From the NCBI RefSeq assembly GCF_009765995.1, contig NZ_LMUI01000016.1, forward strand, positions 62,001 to 126,000: a stretch of 64,000 nucleotides of DNA, in the 5' to 3' direction. Origin of the DNA: Methylocapsa sp. S129 (GTDB lineage: Bacteria; Pseudomonadota; Alphaproteobacteria; Rhizobiales; Beijerinckiaceae). The position numbers and the translations under genes are program-made. The notes below the pieces were generated by a model. The model saw only the letters and a list, made by a program, of their open reading frames with translations, did no database searches and was not told where the DNA came from. This document shows, one piece after another, positions 43,477-52,486 of this stretch; within the stretch, counting starts at the first letter, position 1, and the number at the start of each line of letters is the position of its first letter.

Positions 43477-44732
43477 CACTGATAGAGGCCCGGCGGCGGA
43501 TCCCAGCCCGTGAGCGCGTGGCGGCCGATCTCGGCATTTTTCCAATCGACGGGATCGTGGAGCGAGAGCGTGCGCGCATTGCGCCAGAAGCGATCGAATC
43601 CGGCGCTCCGCGCTGCCGCGCGCGTCCCCATAAGAGCGTAGATTTCCGACGTCGCCCGGATCGCCGCGCGCGATGCGGCCGATTTTGCAGCGTAGATCGG
43701 GATCGCCACCGAAGTGCGGTCTGTTTCGCCGTGCTCGTAGGCGTCGAGGAGATCGCCCGTCGTCAGCGTGATCGCATAGGCGGCCGCAAGATCGGCGGTC
43801 AATTCGCCGACGAGGCGGCGCACATAGGGATCTTCGGCAGCATTGTCGACGCCGGCTGACGGCCATGGGCGGCTTTGCGTTCCGACGAAGACGCTCGCGG
43901 CGCGAATGGCCGCAATTCCGATGCCGATAAGGACGGCGGCGAAGCCCGCCTGATAGCGCAGCGACGCGTGAAGCGGCGCCAGCTCGCCGGGCCTATTGGC
44001 GCGCCAAGCGGGATCAGTCTCGACATTGGAGAAGGTGATCGTTCCCGAATCGGTCGCGCGCTGCCCGAGCGCATCCCAATCGCGATGGATATCGACCCCC
44101 GCCGTCGATGGGGCGACGAGATTGAGCTGGACGCCGAGCAGCGGATTGTCGGCGGCGCCTTCGGCTTTCGGATTGAAAGCCCAGACGGCGATGAGATCGG
44201 CCTCCGCGGCGCCCGTCGTATAAATCTTTCGGCCATTGATGAGGAAACCGCCGTCGGGACGAGGTAGCGCGGTCGTGGCCAGGGGATCGTCGACCTTGCG
44301 TCCGCTCTCGGCGACGGCGAGCCCGAGGATCGCGTCTTCCTTCAGAACCGCTCGCGCGAGGCGCGTCCGCAATTCCTCCGGCGAATAGACGAAAATCTCA
44401 CGAATGAGCTCATCGTGAATCTTATAGATTTGCGCCACTGCGGAATCGGCGGCGCCGAGGCGCACCTGCGCTTCAAGCGAAACGCGATGCGGAACGCCGA
44501 GACCGCCATAGGCGGTGGGCACGACCGCCTTGAGAAAACCCGACCGTTTCAGCGCCGCGATCGAGGCTGTCGGATAGCGTCCGCGCGCGTCGTTCTCAAC
44601 GGCGAGCGGCGCGATTTCAGCGTCAAGCACGCTCTGCAGCTCAGCGACAAGGCGCCGATGTTCAGGCATAAGGCCGCTCGGCGGGAAAGCGCTGCCCAAC
44701 AGGGGCGAAAGCGGTTCGGCAATGGCGCCCAT
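43476..44732 (-). CDS. Acyl-CoA-dehydrogenase-fold flavoprotein (DszC/SfnB-like)
   Basis: A 418-residue protein of the acyl-CoA dehydrogenase superfamily. Visible pieces are VPTAYGGLGVPHRVS, LGLAVAESGRKVDDP, INGRKIYTTGAAEAD and the C-terminal flavin-helix region. It lacks clear acyl-CoA hallmarks and is closer to the flavin-dependent monooxygenases of this fold, such as DszC or SfnB. It sits between the permease and the adenine deaminase gene inside a purine importer operon, which is unusual. ATG 44732 has CAGGA eight bases upstream; an ATG at 44756 overlaps the deaminase stop and is possible. Confidence 0.82.
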   Translation of the reverse strand: MGAIAEPLSPLLGSAFPPSGLMPEHRRLVAELQSVLDAEIAPLAVENDARGRYPTASIAALKRSGFLKAVVPTAYGGLGVPHRVSLEAQVRLGAADSAVAQIYKIHDELIREIFVYSPEELRTRLARAVLKEDAILGLAVAESGRKVDDPLATTALPRPDGGFLINGRKIYTTGAAEADLIAVWAFNPKAEGAADNPLLGVQLNLVAPSTAGVDIHRDWDALGQRATDSGTITFSNVETDPAWRANRPGELAPLHASLRYQAGFAAVLIGIGIAAIRAASVFVGTQSRPWPSAGVDNAAEDPYVRRLVGELTADLAAAYAITLTTGDLLDAYEHGETDRTSVAIPIYAAKSAASRAAIRATSEIYALMGTRAAARSAGFDRFWRNARTLSLHDPVDWKNAEIGRHALTGWDPPPGLYQ

Positions 44733-44746
44733 CGTGCTGTCCTGGC

Positions 44747-46630
44747 TCAAGCGCATTCGAATTGCGACGAAGCGGCGCGGGCCGGATCCATCAGCTGATG
44801 CAAGTCGTGCATGTGGCTCGGACACCGGCAGCAGACGAGCCCGCCCTCTCTGCCGAGCACGAGAGCGGCGAAACTCTGCGTCTTGGTCTCGATGAGGCCG
44901 CGCTCGGTCAGGCCGAGATCGGGCACGCCGGCAAGCCCGATGAACGACATGATGAGGAACGGCGCCGGCATCTCGCAACCGATCGTCCTGGCCGCCTCGT
45001 CGCAGGCGAGCGACTGATCGCGCACGACTTCCCACGGCCGATCGCTCATGCAGCCGGCGATGGCGAGCGGCACGCTGCCGACAATCTCGCCATCCGCCAC
45101 GACGACATAGCCGCCGCCGATCCGTTCGACGGCCTTGGCGGCGAAGGCGATTTCGCGGTCTGACGTGCCGACGATCACCAGATTCTGGTTCTCGCAATTC
45201 GTCGTCGCGGCGATCGCGCCGCGCTTCAGGCGAAAGCCACGTACGAAGCCGACTCCGACCGTTTCGGTGGCGTGATGGCGATCGACGATCGCGACCTTGA
45301 GCACGTCGCGCGCGATATCGCACGCGACTTTGCCCTCGACGACCGGCAATTCGGCATGGAAGGCCCGCTTGAAATAGCCGTCATACATTTCCATTGCCTG
45401 CACCCAGGCGGAGGCGCCCTCAGCGCGGGTGGCGAAGGACGCTTCATCAATGTCGGGATGGAGATGGATCGTGCCGCGCGTAATCGCCGGAAGCGCATCG
45501 CGATTTTCGAACAGAGCCTCACCGTCGCGCGCGACGACTTGGCCGCCAACAAGGACGACCGATGGGCGCGCCTCGGCGAGATCCGGGACGATCTGGAGAT
45601 CGGCGAGCCGGCTCGGCGTCACCGAGCCGACGAGATGGTCGAGGCGATAGAAAGCGGCGGGCGCGAGCGTCGCCATGCGCCACGCCTTGAGCGGCTCCAC
45701 GCCGCAGGCGATGGCCTGGCGCACGTGGTGGTCGATATGGCCCTGGCGATCGATATCCTCGACCAGCTTGTCGTCCGCGCAGAAGCATATATGGAAGATG
45801 CCGTCCCTGAGGGCTGGAATGTTGGCGAAGACATGAGGCGTATTGTCGTTCATGCTGCCTGCCATCACGGTCAGCATGGCGCCGAGGCGCAGGCGTTCGA
45901 CGACGTCTTCTGTGCGATGTGCGTTGTGATCGTCGCTCACGCCGCCGGCGAGATAGCTCCAGAGCGGCTCGTTCTTGAGCAAAGCCGTGTGGCCAGTGAT
46001 GCGCTTGCCCGCCGCGAGCGCCGCCACCTGTTTTCGCGCCGAGGATTCGTCGAAGTTGAACGGATTGGATTCGCCAAGCGTCGCGGCGTTTGGCCATTGC
46101 ACGCGGTCGGCGATTTCCTCGGTCGACAGCACGGCGCCGCCGAGTTCGAGATCGGGCGTTTGCGGCACTTTGTGCGAGACCTGACGCAGGATGCGCAGCG
46201 GCGTTGTGGTGGCGCCCATGAAGTCCAGACCCGGGGCGCCCAGCACGTTGGCGATGCAATTGGCGTCAGCGAGCACCATCGTGGTGCCGCGCGGAATTGA
46301 CAGGCGCGCGAGTTCGCCAGGTGTGAGCTTGGTGTATTCGATGTGGATATGCGCGTCGATGAAGGTCGGGGCGACGAATTGCCCGCTCGCGTCGATGATC
46401 TCGGGCGCGGTGAAGTGGCCGACGGGCGTCACCGCCGCAATATGCCGCCCTGCGATGACGACATCGCGCTCAAGGACCTCGCCGGTATGGAGGGCGAGAA
46501 CCTTGCCGCCGCGGATGATGCGGTCAGGTGGCGCGAGCCCTGCTGCAACATGGCGCAGGTTCATGAGTTCAGCGACCGATGGCGCAAGATGGGCGCCGGT
46601 GGCGGGAAATTTCGCGGTGAAATCGGACAT
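44747..46630 (-). CDS. ade: Adenine deaminase (Ade-like, amidohydrolase superfamily)
   Basis: A 627-residue metal-dependent deaminase that converts adenine to hypoxanthine and ammonia. Hallmarks are the metal-binding FIDAHIHIEYTKLTP (HxH), GGVSDDHNAHRTEDVV and a long C-terminal domain starting about residue 420 with VVEGKV and CENQNLVIVG. Length fits the 580-620 family slightly extended. ATG 46630 overlaps the ATPase stop (TGATG). The importer, adenosine deaminase and nucleobase deaminase in the same region make adenine or a related 6-aminopurine the likely substrate. Confidence 0.9.
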   Translation of the reverse strand: MSDFTAKFPATGAHLAPSVAELMNLRHVAAGLAPPDRIIRGGKVLALHTGEVLERDVVIAGRHIAAVTPVGHFTAPEIIDASGQFVAPTFIDAHIHIEYTKLTPGELARLSIPRGTTMVLADANCIANVLGAPGLDFMGATTTPLRILRQVSHKVPQTPDLELGGAVLSTEEIADRVQWPNAATLGESNPFNFDESSARKQVAALAAGKRITGHTALLKNEPLWSYLAGGVSDDHNAHRTEDVVERLRLGAMLTVMAGSMNDNTPHVFANIPALRDGIFHICFCADDKLVEDIDRQGHIDHHVRQAIACGVEPLKAWRMATLAPAAFYRLDHLVGSVTPSRLADLQIVPDLAEARPSVVLVGGQVVARDGEALFENRDALPAITRGTIHLHPDIDEASFATRAEGASAWVQAMEMYDGYFKRAFHAELPVVEGKVACDIARDVLKVAIVDRHHATETVGVGFVRGFRLKRGAIAATTNCENQNLVIVGTSDREIAFAAKAVERIGGGYVVVADGEIVGSVPLAIAGCMSDRPWEVVRDQSLACDEAARTIGCEMPAPFLIMSFIGLAGVPDLGLTERGLIETKTQSFAALVLGREGGLVCCRCPSHMHDLHQLMDPARAASSQFECA

Positions 46631-48159
46631 CAGGCGGCTTCCTCGATGCCGGCTCCGGTCATCGCGAGCCCGATGCGATGGACGAAACCCTCCAGGTCGG
46701 CATCCGCATCCGCGCAATCGAAACTTGCCGCGACCGCGCCGCTGGCAAGAACGATGATGCGGCTGCTGATCGCCAGAAGTTCGTCAAGGTCAGCAGAAAT
46801 CACAAGCACCGCGGCGCCGTCGCTCGCCGCTTCGACCAAAGCGGCTCGGATCGCCGATGCGGCGGCGAGATCGAGGCCCTGCGTCGGGCCGTGCGCGACG
46901 ATCACGCTCGGCTTGCGCTCAAGTTCGCGGCCGACGAGGAGCTTTTGCTGATTGCCGCCCGACAGGCGCCCCGCGGCGAGGTCGCCGCGTGGCGGGCGCA
47001 CGTCGAAGCGTTCAATCACTGAGCGGCCCAACCCCGCCTCCGCCGAAGGGCGACGCAAGCCAAAGCGTCGGAAGGCGCTTTCGCCCATATGCAGCAGGCT
47101 CGCATTGACGCTTACAGTTTGATCGGGCAGCAGCCCAAGCGCGCGGTCTTCCGGCACATAGGCCAGGCCGAGGCGCATCGCCTCCGCCGGCCGCTCCGTC
47201 ACATCCTCGCCGTCGATGGCGACGCGGCCGCGGATGTCGCCGCGCAGACCCGCGAGCGCCTCAGCGAGCGCCGGCTGGGCGGGTCCCGCGACTCCCGCGA
47301 CGCCGAGAATCTCGCCGCCTCGAATCGTGAACGATATGCCTTCGAGGAGGCGTCGGCCGTGCGCGCCGACGCCGAGCGCTTCGACCGCGAGACGCGTGCC
47401 GACACCCGGCTTCGGCCGCACGGGACGCCCACGCTCGCGAGCGCCGACCATCAGCCGGGAGACGGCTTCTGCATCGAGGCTCGCAGCCTGGCCAGAAAAT
47501 ACGACCTCGCCCTGGCGCAACACCGTGACGTCCTGAGCGCCCTCCAGGACTTCGCGAACGCGATGCGTTACGAGGCCGATTGCGGTTCCTCCTTCGCTCA
47601 GAAGCCTCAGCGTCGCGATGAGGCGATCGACCTCGATGGGCCCGAGCGCCGAGGTGGGTTCGTCCAGCAGCAAGGCTCGCGCGCCATGCGCGACGGCGGA
47701 GACGATTTCGGCAAGCTGCCGTTCTGAGAGACTCAACGTTTCGACCGGTCGATCGAGAAGAACGTCGATGCCTATCCGGGCGGCGGTGCGCTCGAGACTC
47801 CGGCGCGCGGCGGCGCGATCGAGCGCGAAGGCGGAGCCGGCGAGCAAGTGGTTGTCGATCACGCTCAGGGTGCCGACGAAAGATAGGGATTGGGGAACAA
47901 AGCCGATGCCGAGCGCTGCGGCGCGTCGCCGGTTGGCGAACGCGACAGCCTTGCCGTCAACGAAAATCCCGCCTTCGTCAGCGCGATAGACGCCGGCGAG
48001 AATCTTGGCGAGCGTCGATTTGCCCGCGCCATTCTCGCCGACGATTGCGCCAACCCGCCCGGCCCGCAGGGCGAAATCGGCGCTCTTGAGCGCGACGAGG
48101 GGCCCGAAGCGTTTTCCCAGCCCTTTGGCCTCGATGAGCGCTGGGGTTGGCGTCGTCAT
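46630..48159 (-). CDS. Nucleoside-type ABC importer ATPase (YufO-like, double cassette)
   Basis: A 509-residue double ATPase. The first half has Walker A GENGAGKST, signature LSLSERQLAEIV and VTHRVREVL; the second half has LSGGNQQKLLVGREL. This is the YufO/BmpA-type arrangement. Its start overlaps the BMP binding-protein stop (ATGA), so expression is coupled. It powers the purine importer at 41465-49166. Confidence 0.92.
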   Translation of the reverse strand: MTTPTPALIEAKGLGKRFGPLVALKSADFALRAGRVGAIVGENGAGKSTLAKILAGVYRADEGGIFVDGKAVAFANRRRAAALGIGFVPQSLSFVGTLSVIDNHLLAGSAFALDRAAARRSLERTAARIGIDVLLDRPVETLSLSERQLAEIVSAVAHGARALLLDEPTSALGPIEVDRLIATLRLLSEGGTAIGLVTHRVREVLEGAQDVTVLRQGEVVFSGQAASLDAEAVSRLMVGARERGRPVRPKPGVGTRLAVEALGVGAHGRRLLEGISFTIRGGEILGVAGVAGPAQPALAEALAGLRGDIRGRVAIDGEDVTERPAEAMRLGLAYVPEDRALGLLPDQTVSVNASLLHMGESAFRRFGLRRPSAEAGLGRSVIERFDVRPPRGDLAAGRLSGGNQQKLLVGRELERKPSVIVAHGPTQGLDLAAASAIRAALVEAASDGAAVLVISADLDELLAISSRIIVLASGAVAASFDCADADADLEGFVHRIGLAMTGAGIEEAA

Positions 48160-49166
48160 TGAAAGAAGTTCGGCAGCTTCTTGTCGCCCGAAGCGATCTG
48201 GGCGACGAGCGCGTCGACGTTCTTCTGCAGGTCCGCCGGGACGAGTCCGTTCACATCATTGACCTTGGTGAGAACGAGTCCCTTATTGCCAAGCCCGGAG
48301 ACGAAGAATTTCTTGCCGAAGGCGCCCGAAGCAATGTCATCGACATAAGCCTTGTAGGTTGGGTACATGTCGAGCACGACGCTTGCGACATTGACTTTCT
48401 TGGCGAGGCCGCCCGCATCGCCGGTGACGCCGAGCGTCGCGCCATTGGCGTTCGCCGCAGCGGCGGCGACGCCATTGCCGATGCCGTCGCCCGAGGTCCA
48501 CACCAGTTTGGCGCCTTCCTCGATGAGGCCGCGGGTCGCTTCCGCCGCTTTCTGCGCGTCGTCGAAGGACCCGGTATAGGTCTCCACGAGCTTCGCCGTG
48601 CTTCCGGCGTCCTTTACTCCGGCGCGAAACCCGTTGTGCGAGGCCTGAATGAAGGGCAATTGCGGGCCGCCTACCATGCCGATCGTCTCGATTCTCTTGA
48701 GCTTTCCAGCCACGAAGCCGTCGAGATAGCCCTGCTGGCCGAAGTCATAGGTCCAGCCGTCGACATTGGCGGTGAGCTTGCCCGCAAGATCGGGACCGCC
48801 GGAGGCGGCGAAGCGGGTCTTGGGGAAATCGCCGGCCACTTTGAGGATCGGCTCGGACAGTTCGATGCCGTGCCCGATGATCAGGTCATAGCCTTTGGAG
48901 GCATATTGACGGATCGTCGGCTCCGATGTGGCGGGATCGGCCATCTTCTCGCGGATTTCAACCGTGATCAGTCCCTCAGCGACAAGTTTCTTCACGGCGT
49001 CGGCCGCGGCCTGATTGAAAGAGCCGTCATTGGTCAACGCGGGAGTCAGCAGCGCGACTTTCAGTTTGCCGGCGGCAAAGACGGGCCTGACCCCTACCGC
49101 GAGCGCGCCGCCGGCGAGGATCAGGGCGCCGAACTGGCGACGATTGGGATTAGGGACAGGCGTCAT
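48156..49166 (-). CDS. BMP-family periplasmic binding protein (nucleoside/purine importer)
   Basis: A 336-residue Bmp-type solute-binding protein. The N-terminus NRRQFGALILAGGALAVG resembles a twin-arginine signal, with cleavage near VFAAGK. The body has KVALLTPALTNDGSFNQAA and YDFGQQGYLDGFVAGKL, both typical of BMP lipoprotein-like nucleoside binders. The upstream 39-base gap is AT-rich. It heads the importer portion of the purine operon. Confidence 0.9.
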   Translation of the reverse strand: MTPVPNPNRRQFGALILAGGALAVGVRPVFAAGKLKVALLTPALTNDGSFNQAAADAVKKLVAEGLITVEIREKMADPATSEPTIRQYASKGYDLIIGHGIELSEPILKVAGDFPKTRFAASGGPDLAGKLTANVDGWTYDFGQQGYLDGFVAGKLKRIETIGMVGGPQLPFIQASHNGFRAGVKDAGSTAKLVETYTGSFDDAQKAAEATRGLIEEGAKLVWTSGDGIGNGVAAAAANANGATLGVTGDAGGLAKKVNVASVVLDMYPTYKAYVDDIASGAFGKKFFVSGLGNKGLVLTKVNDVNGLVPADLQKNVDALVAQIASGDKKLPNFFQ

Positions 49167-49205
49167 GGATTCATCTCCGTTTATTATTCTATATTATCTA
49201 TCGAC

Positions 49206-49778
49206 TTAATAGTTAAATGCAACACGAAGGGAAGTGGGCTCAAGGCTCGGGCCGTCGAACCGGCCCGTGAGCCGATGGCGCTGCGCGAGCACAGCGCCCG
49301 TGAGCCTGTCGAAACACGGATCGAAAAGCGGCCGCGCAATGCCGATCCGTTCGGCCGGGACGCAGACGATCTGGCGTCCGCCAAACATCGTCGTCGAAGC
49401 GGCGCCGTGAAACTGGCCGCGGCGGACCATCGAAACGAGCAAGGCAGTCGCCAGAAAGCCAGTCGGAATCGGGGCGGCGCCGCAAGACAGGCCTGCGGGA
49501 CAGATCACGTAGCGCAGGGCGCCATCGTGCGAGACGGCGATGCTCTGCTGCGAACGTTCCGCCCAGGCCGGAGCGCCGCCGACAAGCGTGAAGACGTCGC
49601 CTTCGCGTCGGATATCGACAATTTCCTGATAGGTCGGCTCCGTCTTGACGCCATGGACCGAAAAGCGCGGCGGAAGATCCGCGGCCCAGCGCGCGAGGTC
49701 GATCGGCGCGGCATGCGCGTATGAGGCAGAAAGAATGGCGAGGAGCCCGACCGCCTGCTGCAGAGGGATGCTCACCAT
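49206..49778 (-). CDS. Orphan exported protein of unknown function
   Basis: A 190-residue protein with a clear Sec signal peptide (VSIPLQQAVGLLAILSASYA, cleavage near AHAAP). I do not recognise the family. The mature part has four cysteines (ICPAGLSCG, IVCVP, DPCFD), which may form disulfides, and a repeated short aromatic pattern. It overlaps the adenosine deaminase stop by seven bases, so it is co-transcribed with it. A periplasmic role in purine capture is possible but not shown. Confidence 0.7.
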   Translation of the reverse strand: MVSIPLQQAVGLLAILSASYAHAAPIDLARWAADLPPRFSVHGVKTEPTYQEIVDIRREGDVFTLVGGAPAWAERSQQSIAVSHDGALRYVICPAGLSCGAAPIPTGFLATALLVSMVRRGQFHGAASTTMFGGRQIVCVPAERIGIARPLFDPCFDRLTGAVLAQRHRLTGRFDGPSLEPTSLRVAFNY

Positions 49779-50761
49779 GTTGCGACCTTCGCGAGCATGC
49801 GGGTCTTCGCCTCGTCGCCGGCGAAACACGCGCGGATCGACGTGGCCGCAACATTGCGGCAGGTTTCCGCGCTCCAATCGAACGCCGCGGCGCAACGCGC
49901 ATATTCCTTAGGCAAATCAATTTCTAGAAGCTCTGGGTCGTCGGTGTTGACGGAAACCGGCACGCCGGCCTTGCGCAGGCGCTCGATCGGATGCTCCTCA
50001 AGCCGGGCATAGAGGCCCAGCGTCAGATTGGAGGTCGGGCACACGCCAAGCGGAATCTGGCGATCGGCCAGGCGCGCGACGAGATCGTCGTCTTCGATGG
50101 CGCGCACGCCGTGATCGATGCGATCGGCGCCGAGATAGTCGAGAGCGTCGCGCACCCCTTCAGGCCCGCTCGATTCCCCCGCATGGACCGTTCGCTTCAG
50201 GCCCGCCGCGCCAGCGCGCCGAAACGCCTCGGCGAAGCGCGGGCCGGTGCGGCCGGCGAACTTCTCATTGCCGTCGACCGAAAGAGCGACGACCCGCGGA
50301 TGGCGAAGCGCTGCAAGCAGGTCGACGAGTTCGATCGCCTCCTCGGCGCTCTGTTGGCGCAACAGGCTGACGCACAGCCCGACGGGCGGCAGGCCGTCCA
50401 GTTCGGCAGCGCAAAAGCCTGCGTCAAGCGCTCCTATGAAGCCGCCGAGATCGCGACGCCAATGCGGCCAGTGCGTGGGATTGACGATCACATCGGCGTA
50501 AAGCGCGCCGCTTGCGCTCATCCGACGCGAAAAGGCATAGGCCGCGGCCGCCACCTGATCCGGCGTGCGGTAAAGGCTGCACGTCCAGTCGAGGAAATCC
50601 AGGAAGTCGGAGAGTCCGCTAAAATGAAGAAGCTCTGCTCGCGGCCGGGGCAAGGGGACGCCTGCCTCCTGCGCCAGGGCGACGACCTCGTCGAGGTCAA
50701 GGCATCCTTCGAGGTGGATATGCACTTCGGCTTTGGGGAGCGCCTGAAAGTCGAGGGTCAC
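49772..50761 (-). CDS. add: Adenosine deaminase-like protein
   Basis: A 329-residue metal-dependent deaminase of the adenosine/AMP/adenine deaminase family. Hallmarks are the metal-binding HIHLEG at residues 14-19, VHAGESSGPEGV, the catalytic IDHGVRA and VNTDDPELL. GTG 50761 gives the usual start just before the catalytic histidines; a TTG at 50827 would add 22 residues without family similarity. It converts adenosine or adenine to the 6-oxo form. Bacterial members of this length can also be adenine deaminases. Confidence 0.88.
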   Translation of the reverse strand: MTLDFQALPKAEVHIHLEGCLDLDEVVALAQEAGVPLPRPRAELLHFSGLSDFLDFLDWTCSLYRTPDQVAAAAYAFSRRMSASGALYADVIVNPTHWPHWRRDLGGFIGALDAGFCAAELDGLPPVGLCVSLLRQQSAEEAIELVDLLAALRHPRVVALSVDGNEKFAGRTGPRFAEAFRRAGAAGLKRTVHAGESSGPEGVRDALDYLGADRIDHGVRAIEDDDLVARLADRQIPLGVCPTSNLTLGLYARLEEHPIERLRKAGVPVSVNTDDPELLEIDLPKEYARCAAAFDWSAETCRNVAATSIRACFAGDEAKTRMLAKVATW

Positions 50762-50847
50762 ACTGCATCCATCGGGCGGTCTATCCACCCACGCATCGAC
50801 TCTTCCATTTGCTGCATGTGCGAACAAGCGGAGTTTTTCGCATCAAG

Positions 50848-50867
50848 CGTGCGCAAATCTGCAACGC
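50848..50867. promoter_or_regulatory. 20-bp element, copy 1 (LysR operator candidate)
   Basis: On the minus strand this reads as the 20-base element GCGTTGCAGATTTGCGCACG, which matches 51838-51857 at 19 of 20 positions. It is embedded in the inverted repeat CAAGCGT...ACGCTTG (50844 to 50870) and contains TGC-N8-GCA. It lies upstream of the adenosine deaminase start at 50761, just after the LysR gene, in a place where LysR proteins bind. Confidence 0.7.
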
Positions 50868-50892
50868 TTGCTCCCCGGCGATCGGTGGCTGC

Positions 50893-51804
50893 CTAGGCAA
50901 TCGGCGGCAGAGCGCGCAACTCCTGGCGCAGGATTTCAATCATGAGGCCTGCCTGCGACGACAAGGTGTGATTGGGAGCGACGCAGAGCAGCAATTCCTC
51001 CGCCGGCAGGCGGATGTCCTCAATGGAGACAAACGAAAGTCGCCCCGCCTCGACTTCGGCCAGGACGTCCATGTAGCTGAGAATGGCGAGATGGCCCCCC
51101 TCGCTAATGAGCGCTTTGATCAGGCTCGTTGAATTGGTGGCGACGACGGCGAGCGGTTCGATCCCCGCGCGCCGCAGGGCGTCGTCGGCGACGCGGCGTA
51201 GGCCGAGCGAGCGGTCGGGCATCACGAACGAATAGCGCGCGCAATCGCTGAGGCGGATCGATTTTTTCTGGGCGACAGGATGGTCGCACGATGCGACGAG
51301 GCCGGGCCGGGCGGAGAGTTTGAGCATCGCCGTCACATGGGGGCGCGTCGGGGGATTGAAGCATAGCGCGACGTCGATCGTCTGAGCCGCGAGACGTTCG
51401 AGAATCTGCTCCGTGCCGCCGATGAAGACTTCCACCGTGACGCCCGGATGGCGCCGCTGAAGCGCGCCGATCGTTCGCGGAAGAACGCCCGCGACGAAGC
51501 ATTCCATGACGCCGATCGCGACATGGCCGCGCTGCAGGCCCTTCAACTCCCGGATCCGGCCGGTCGCCCTTTCGAGTTCGCGCCGCCAGCGGCGCACGTC
51601 GTCGACGACGACCTCTCCGGCCGCCGTGAGCCTGACGCCTCGGGGCATGCGTTCGAACAGCGGCGCGCCGAGCTCAGCCTCAAGATTGAGGATCTGTCGG
51701 TTGACCGCCGACGCTGAGGCGTTGAGGCGCTCGGCCGCGCGACGGATCGAGCCGAAACGCGCGACTTCGTCGACGAGCAGGGCGGCGGGCGAGATGAGCG
51801 GCAT
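50893..51804 (-). CDS. LysR-family transcriptional regulator
   Basis: A 303-residue LysR-type regulator with an N-terminal winged helix (SIRRAAERLNASASAVNRQILNLE, shown across the HTH) and a periplasmic-binding-like effector domain from about residue 90. ATG 51804 fits the family start; longer frames upstream are spurious. It lies between two genes that share a 20-bp element and diverges from the deaminase. It probably controls the purine operon and responds to a purine or its breakdown product. Confidence 0.9.
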   Translation of the reverse strand: MPLISPAALLVDEVARFGSIRRAAERLNASASAVNRQILNLEAELGAPLFERMPRGVRLTAAGEVVVDDVRRWRRELERATGRIRELKGLQRGHVAIGVMECFVAGVLPRTIGALQRRHPGVTVEVFIGGTEQILERLAAQTIDVALCFNPPTRPHVTAMLKLSARPGLVASCDHPVAQKKSIRLSDCARYSFVMPDRSLGLRRVADDALRRAGIEPLAVVATNSTSLIKALISEGGHLAILSYMDVLAEVEAGRLSFVSIEDIRLPAEELLLCVAPNHTLSSQAGLMIEILRQELRALPPIA

Positions 51805-51837
51805 GGTAGTCGGGCTCCGGAACCATAAAAATACGGA

Positions 51838-51857
51838 GCGTTGCAGATTTCCGCACG
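51838..51857. promoter_or_regulatory. 20-bp element, copy 2 (LysR operator candidate)
   Basis: GCGTTGCAGATTTCCGCACG lies in the divergent gap between the LysR gene and the deaminase gene, matching the copy at 50848-50867 with one mismatch. It contains the same TGC-N8-GCA core. The copy is on the plus strand here and on the minus strand upstream of the adenosine deaminase, so both transcription units carry it in the same orientation relative to their starts. Confidence 0.7.
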
Positions 51858-51964
51858 GATCGCACCAACAATTGCGCTTGCATGAAGCACTCGATGGTCG
51901 AAAGCTGGCGGCCGGCGCACCGAAGGCGCCGAGAGCGAATACGAGACGAAGGGTCGGAGGCAAG

Positions 51965-52486
51965 ATGAAGACGATCGGCGCGGAGGCGAACACAGCGGAT
52001 GAACTGCCTGGCGAGGATGCACGCTTCCTGCGCCTGACCTTCGCCGTGGCGCGTCGGTCGCTTGCTTCCGGCAGCCATCCGTTCGCGGCGATCCTGGTCG
52101 ATGCGGACGGAGCCGTGCTTATGGAGCAGGAGAACGGATATTTGCCCGAACGCGACATGACCGCGCATGCCGAGCGCGTGCTGATGTCCAGGGCGTCGCG
52201 GGCCTACGATCCGCCGTTTCTTAGCCGTTGCACGATATATTCCTCCGCCGAGCCTTGCGCCATGTGCGCAGGCGCAGTCTATTGGGCCGGAGTAGGGCGC
52301 GTCGTCTATGCGCTGAGCGAAAGCCGCCTTCGCCTGCTAACGGGCGATCACCCCGAAAATCCGACGCTCGATCTTCCGTGCCGCGAAGTATTCGCTACCG
52401 GCCAACGAAAGGTCGAAGTACTCGGCCCCGCGCTCGAGGACGAAGCCGAACAAATCCACCGCGATGTCTGGTCGCGTTCGAGGTGA
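51965..52486 (+). CDS. Nucleobase/nucleoside deaminase (CDA fold, TadA/guanine-deaminase-like)
   Basis: A 173-residue zinc deaminase of the cytidine-deaminase fold. The metal motif TAHAERV (HAE) and SSAEPCAMCAGAVYW (PCxxC) are intact. GGAGG lies four bases before ATG 51965. It is too diverged from TadA to be the essential tRNA enzyme and is more likely a guanine, adenine or cytosine deaminase of the purine set. It diverges from the LysR gene and carries the 20-bp element in its upstream gap. Confidence 0.88.
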   Translation: MKTIGAEANTADELPGEDARFLRLTFAVARRSLASGSHPFAAILVDADGAVLMEQENGYLPERDMTAHAERVLMSRASRAYDPPFLSRCTIYSSAEPCAMCAGAVYWAGVGRVVYALSESRLRLLTGDHPENPTLDLPCREVFATGQRKVEVLGPALEDEAEQIHRDVWSRSR

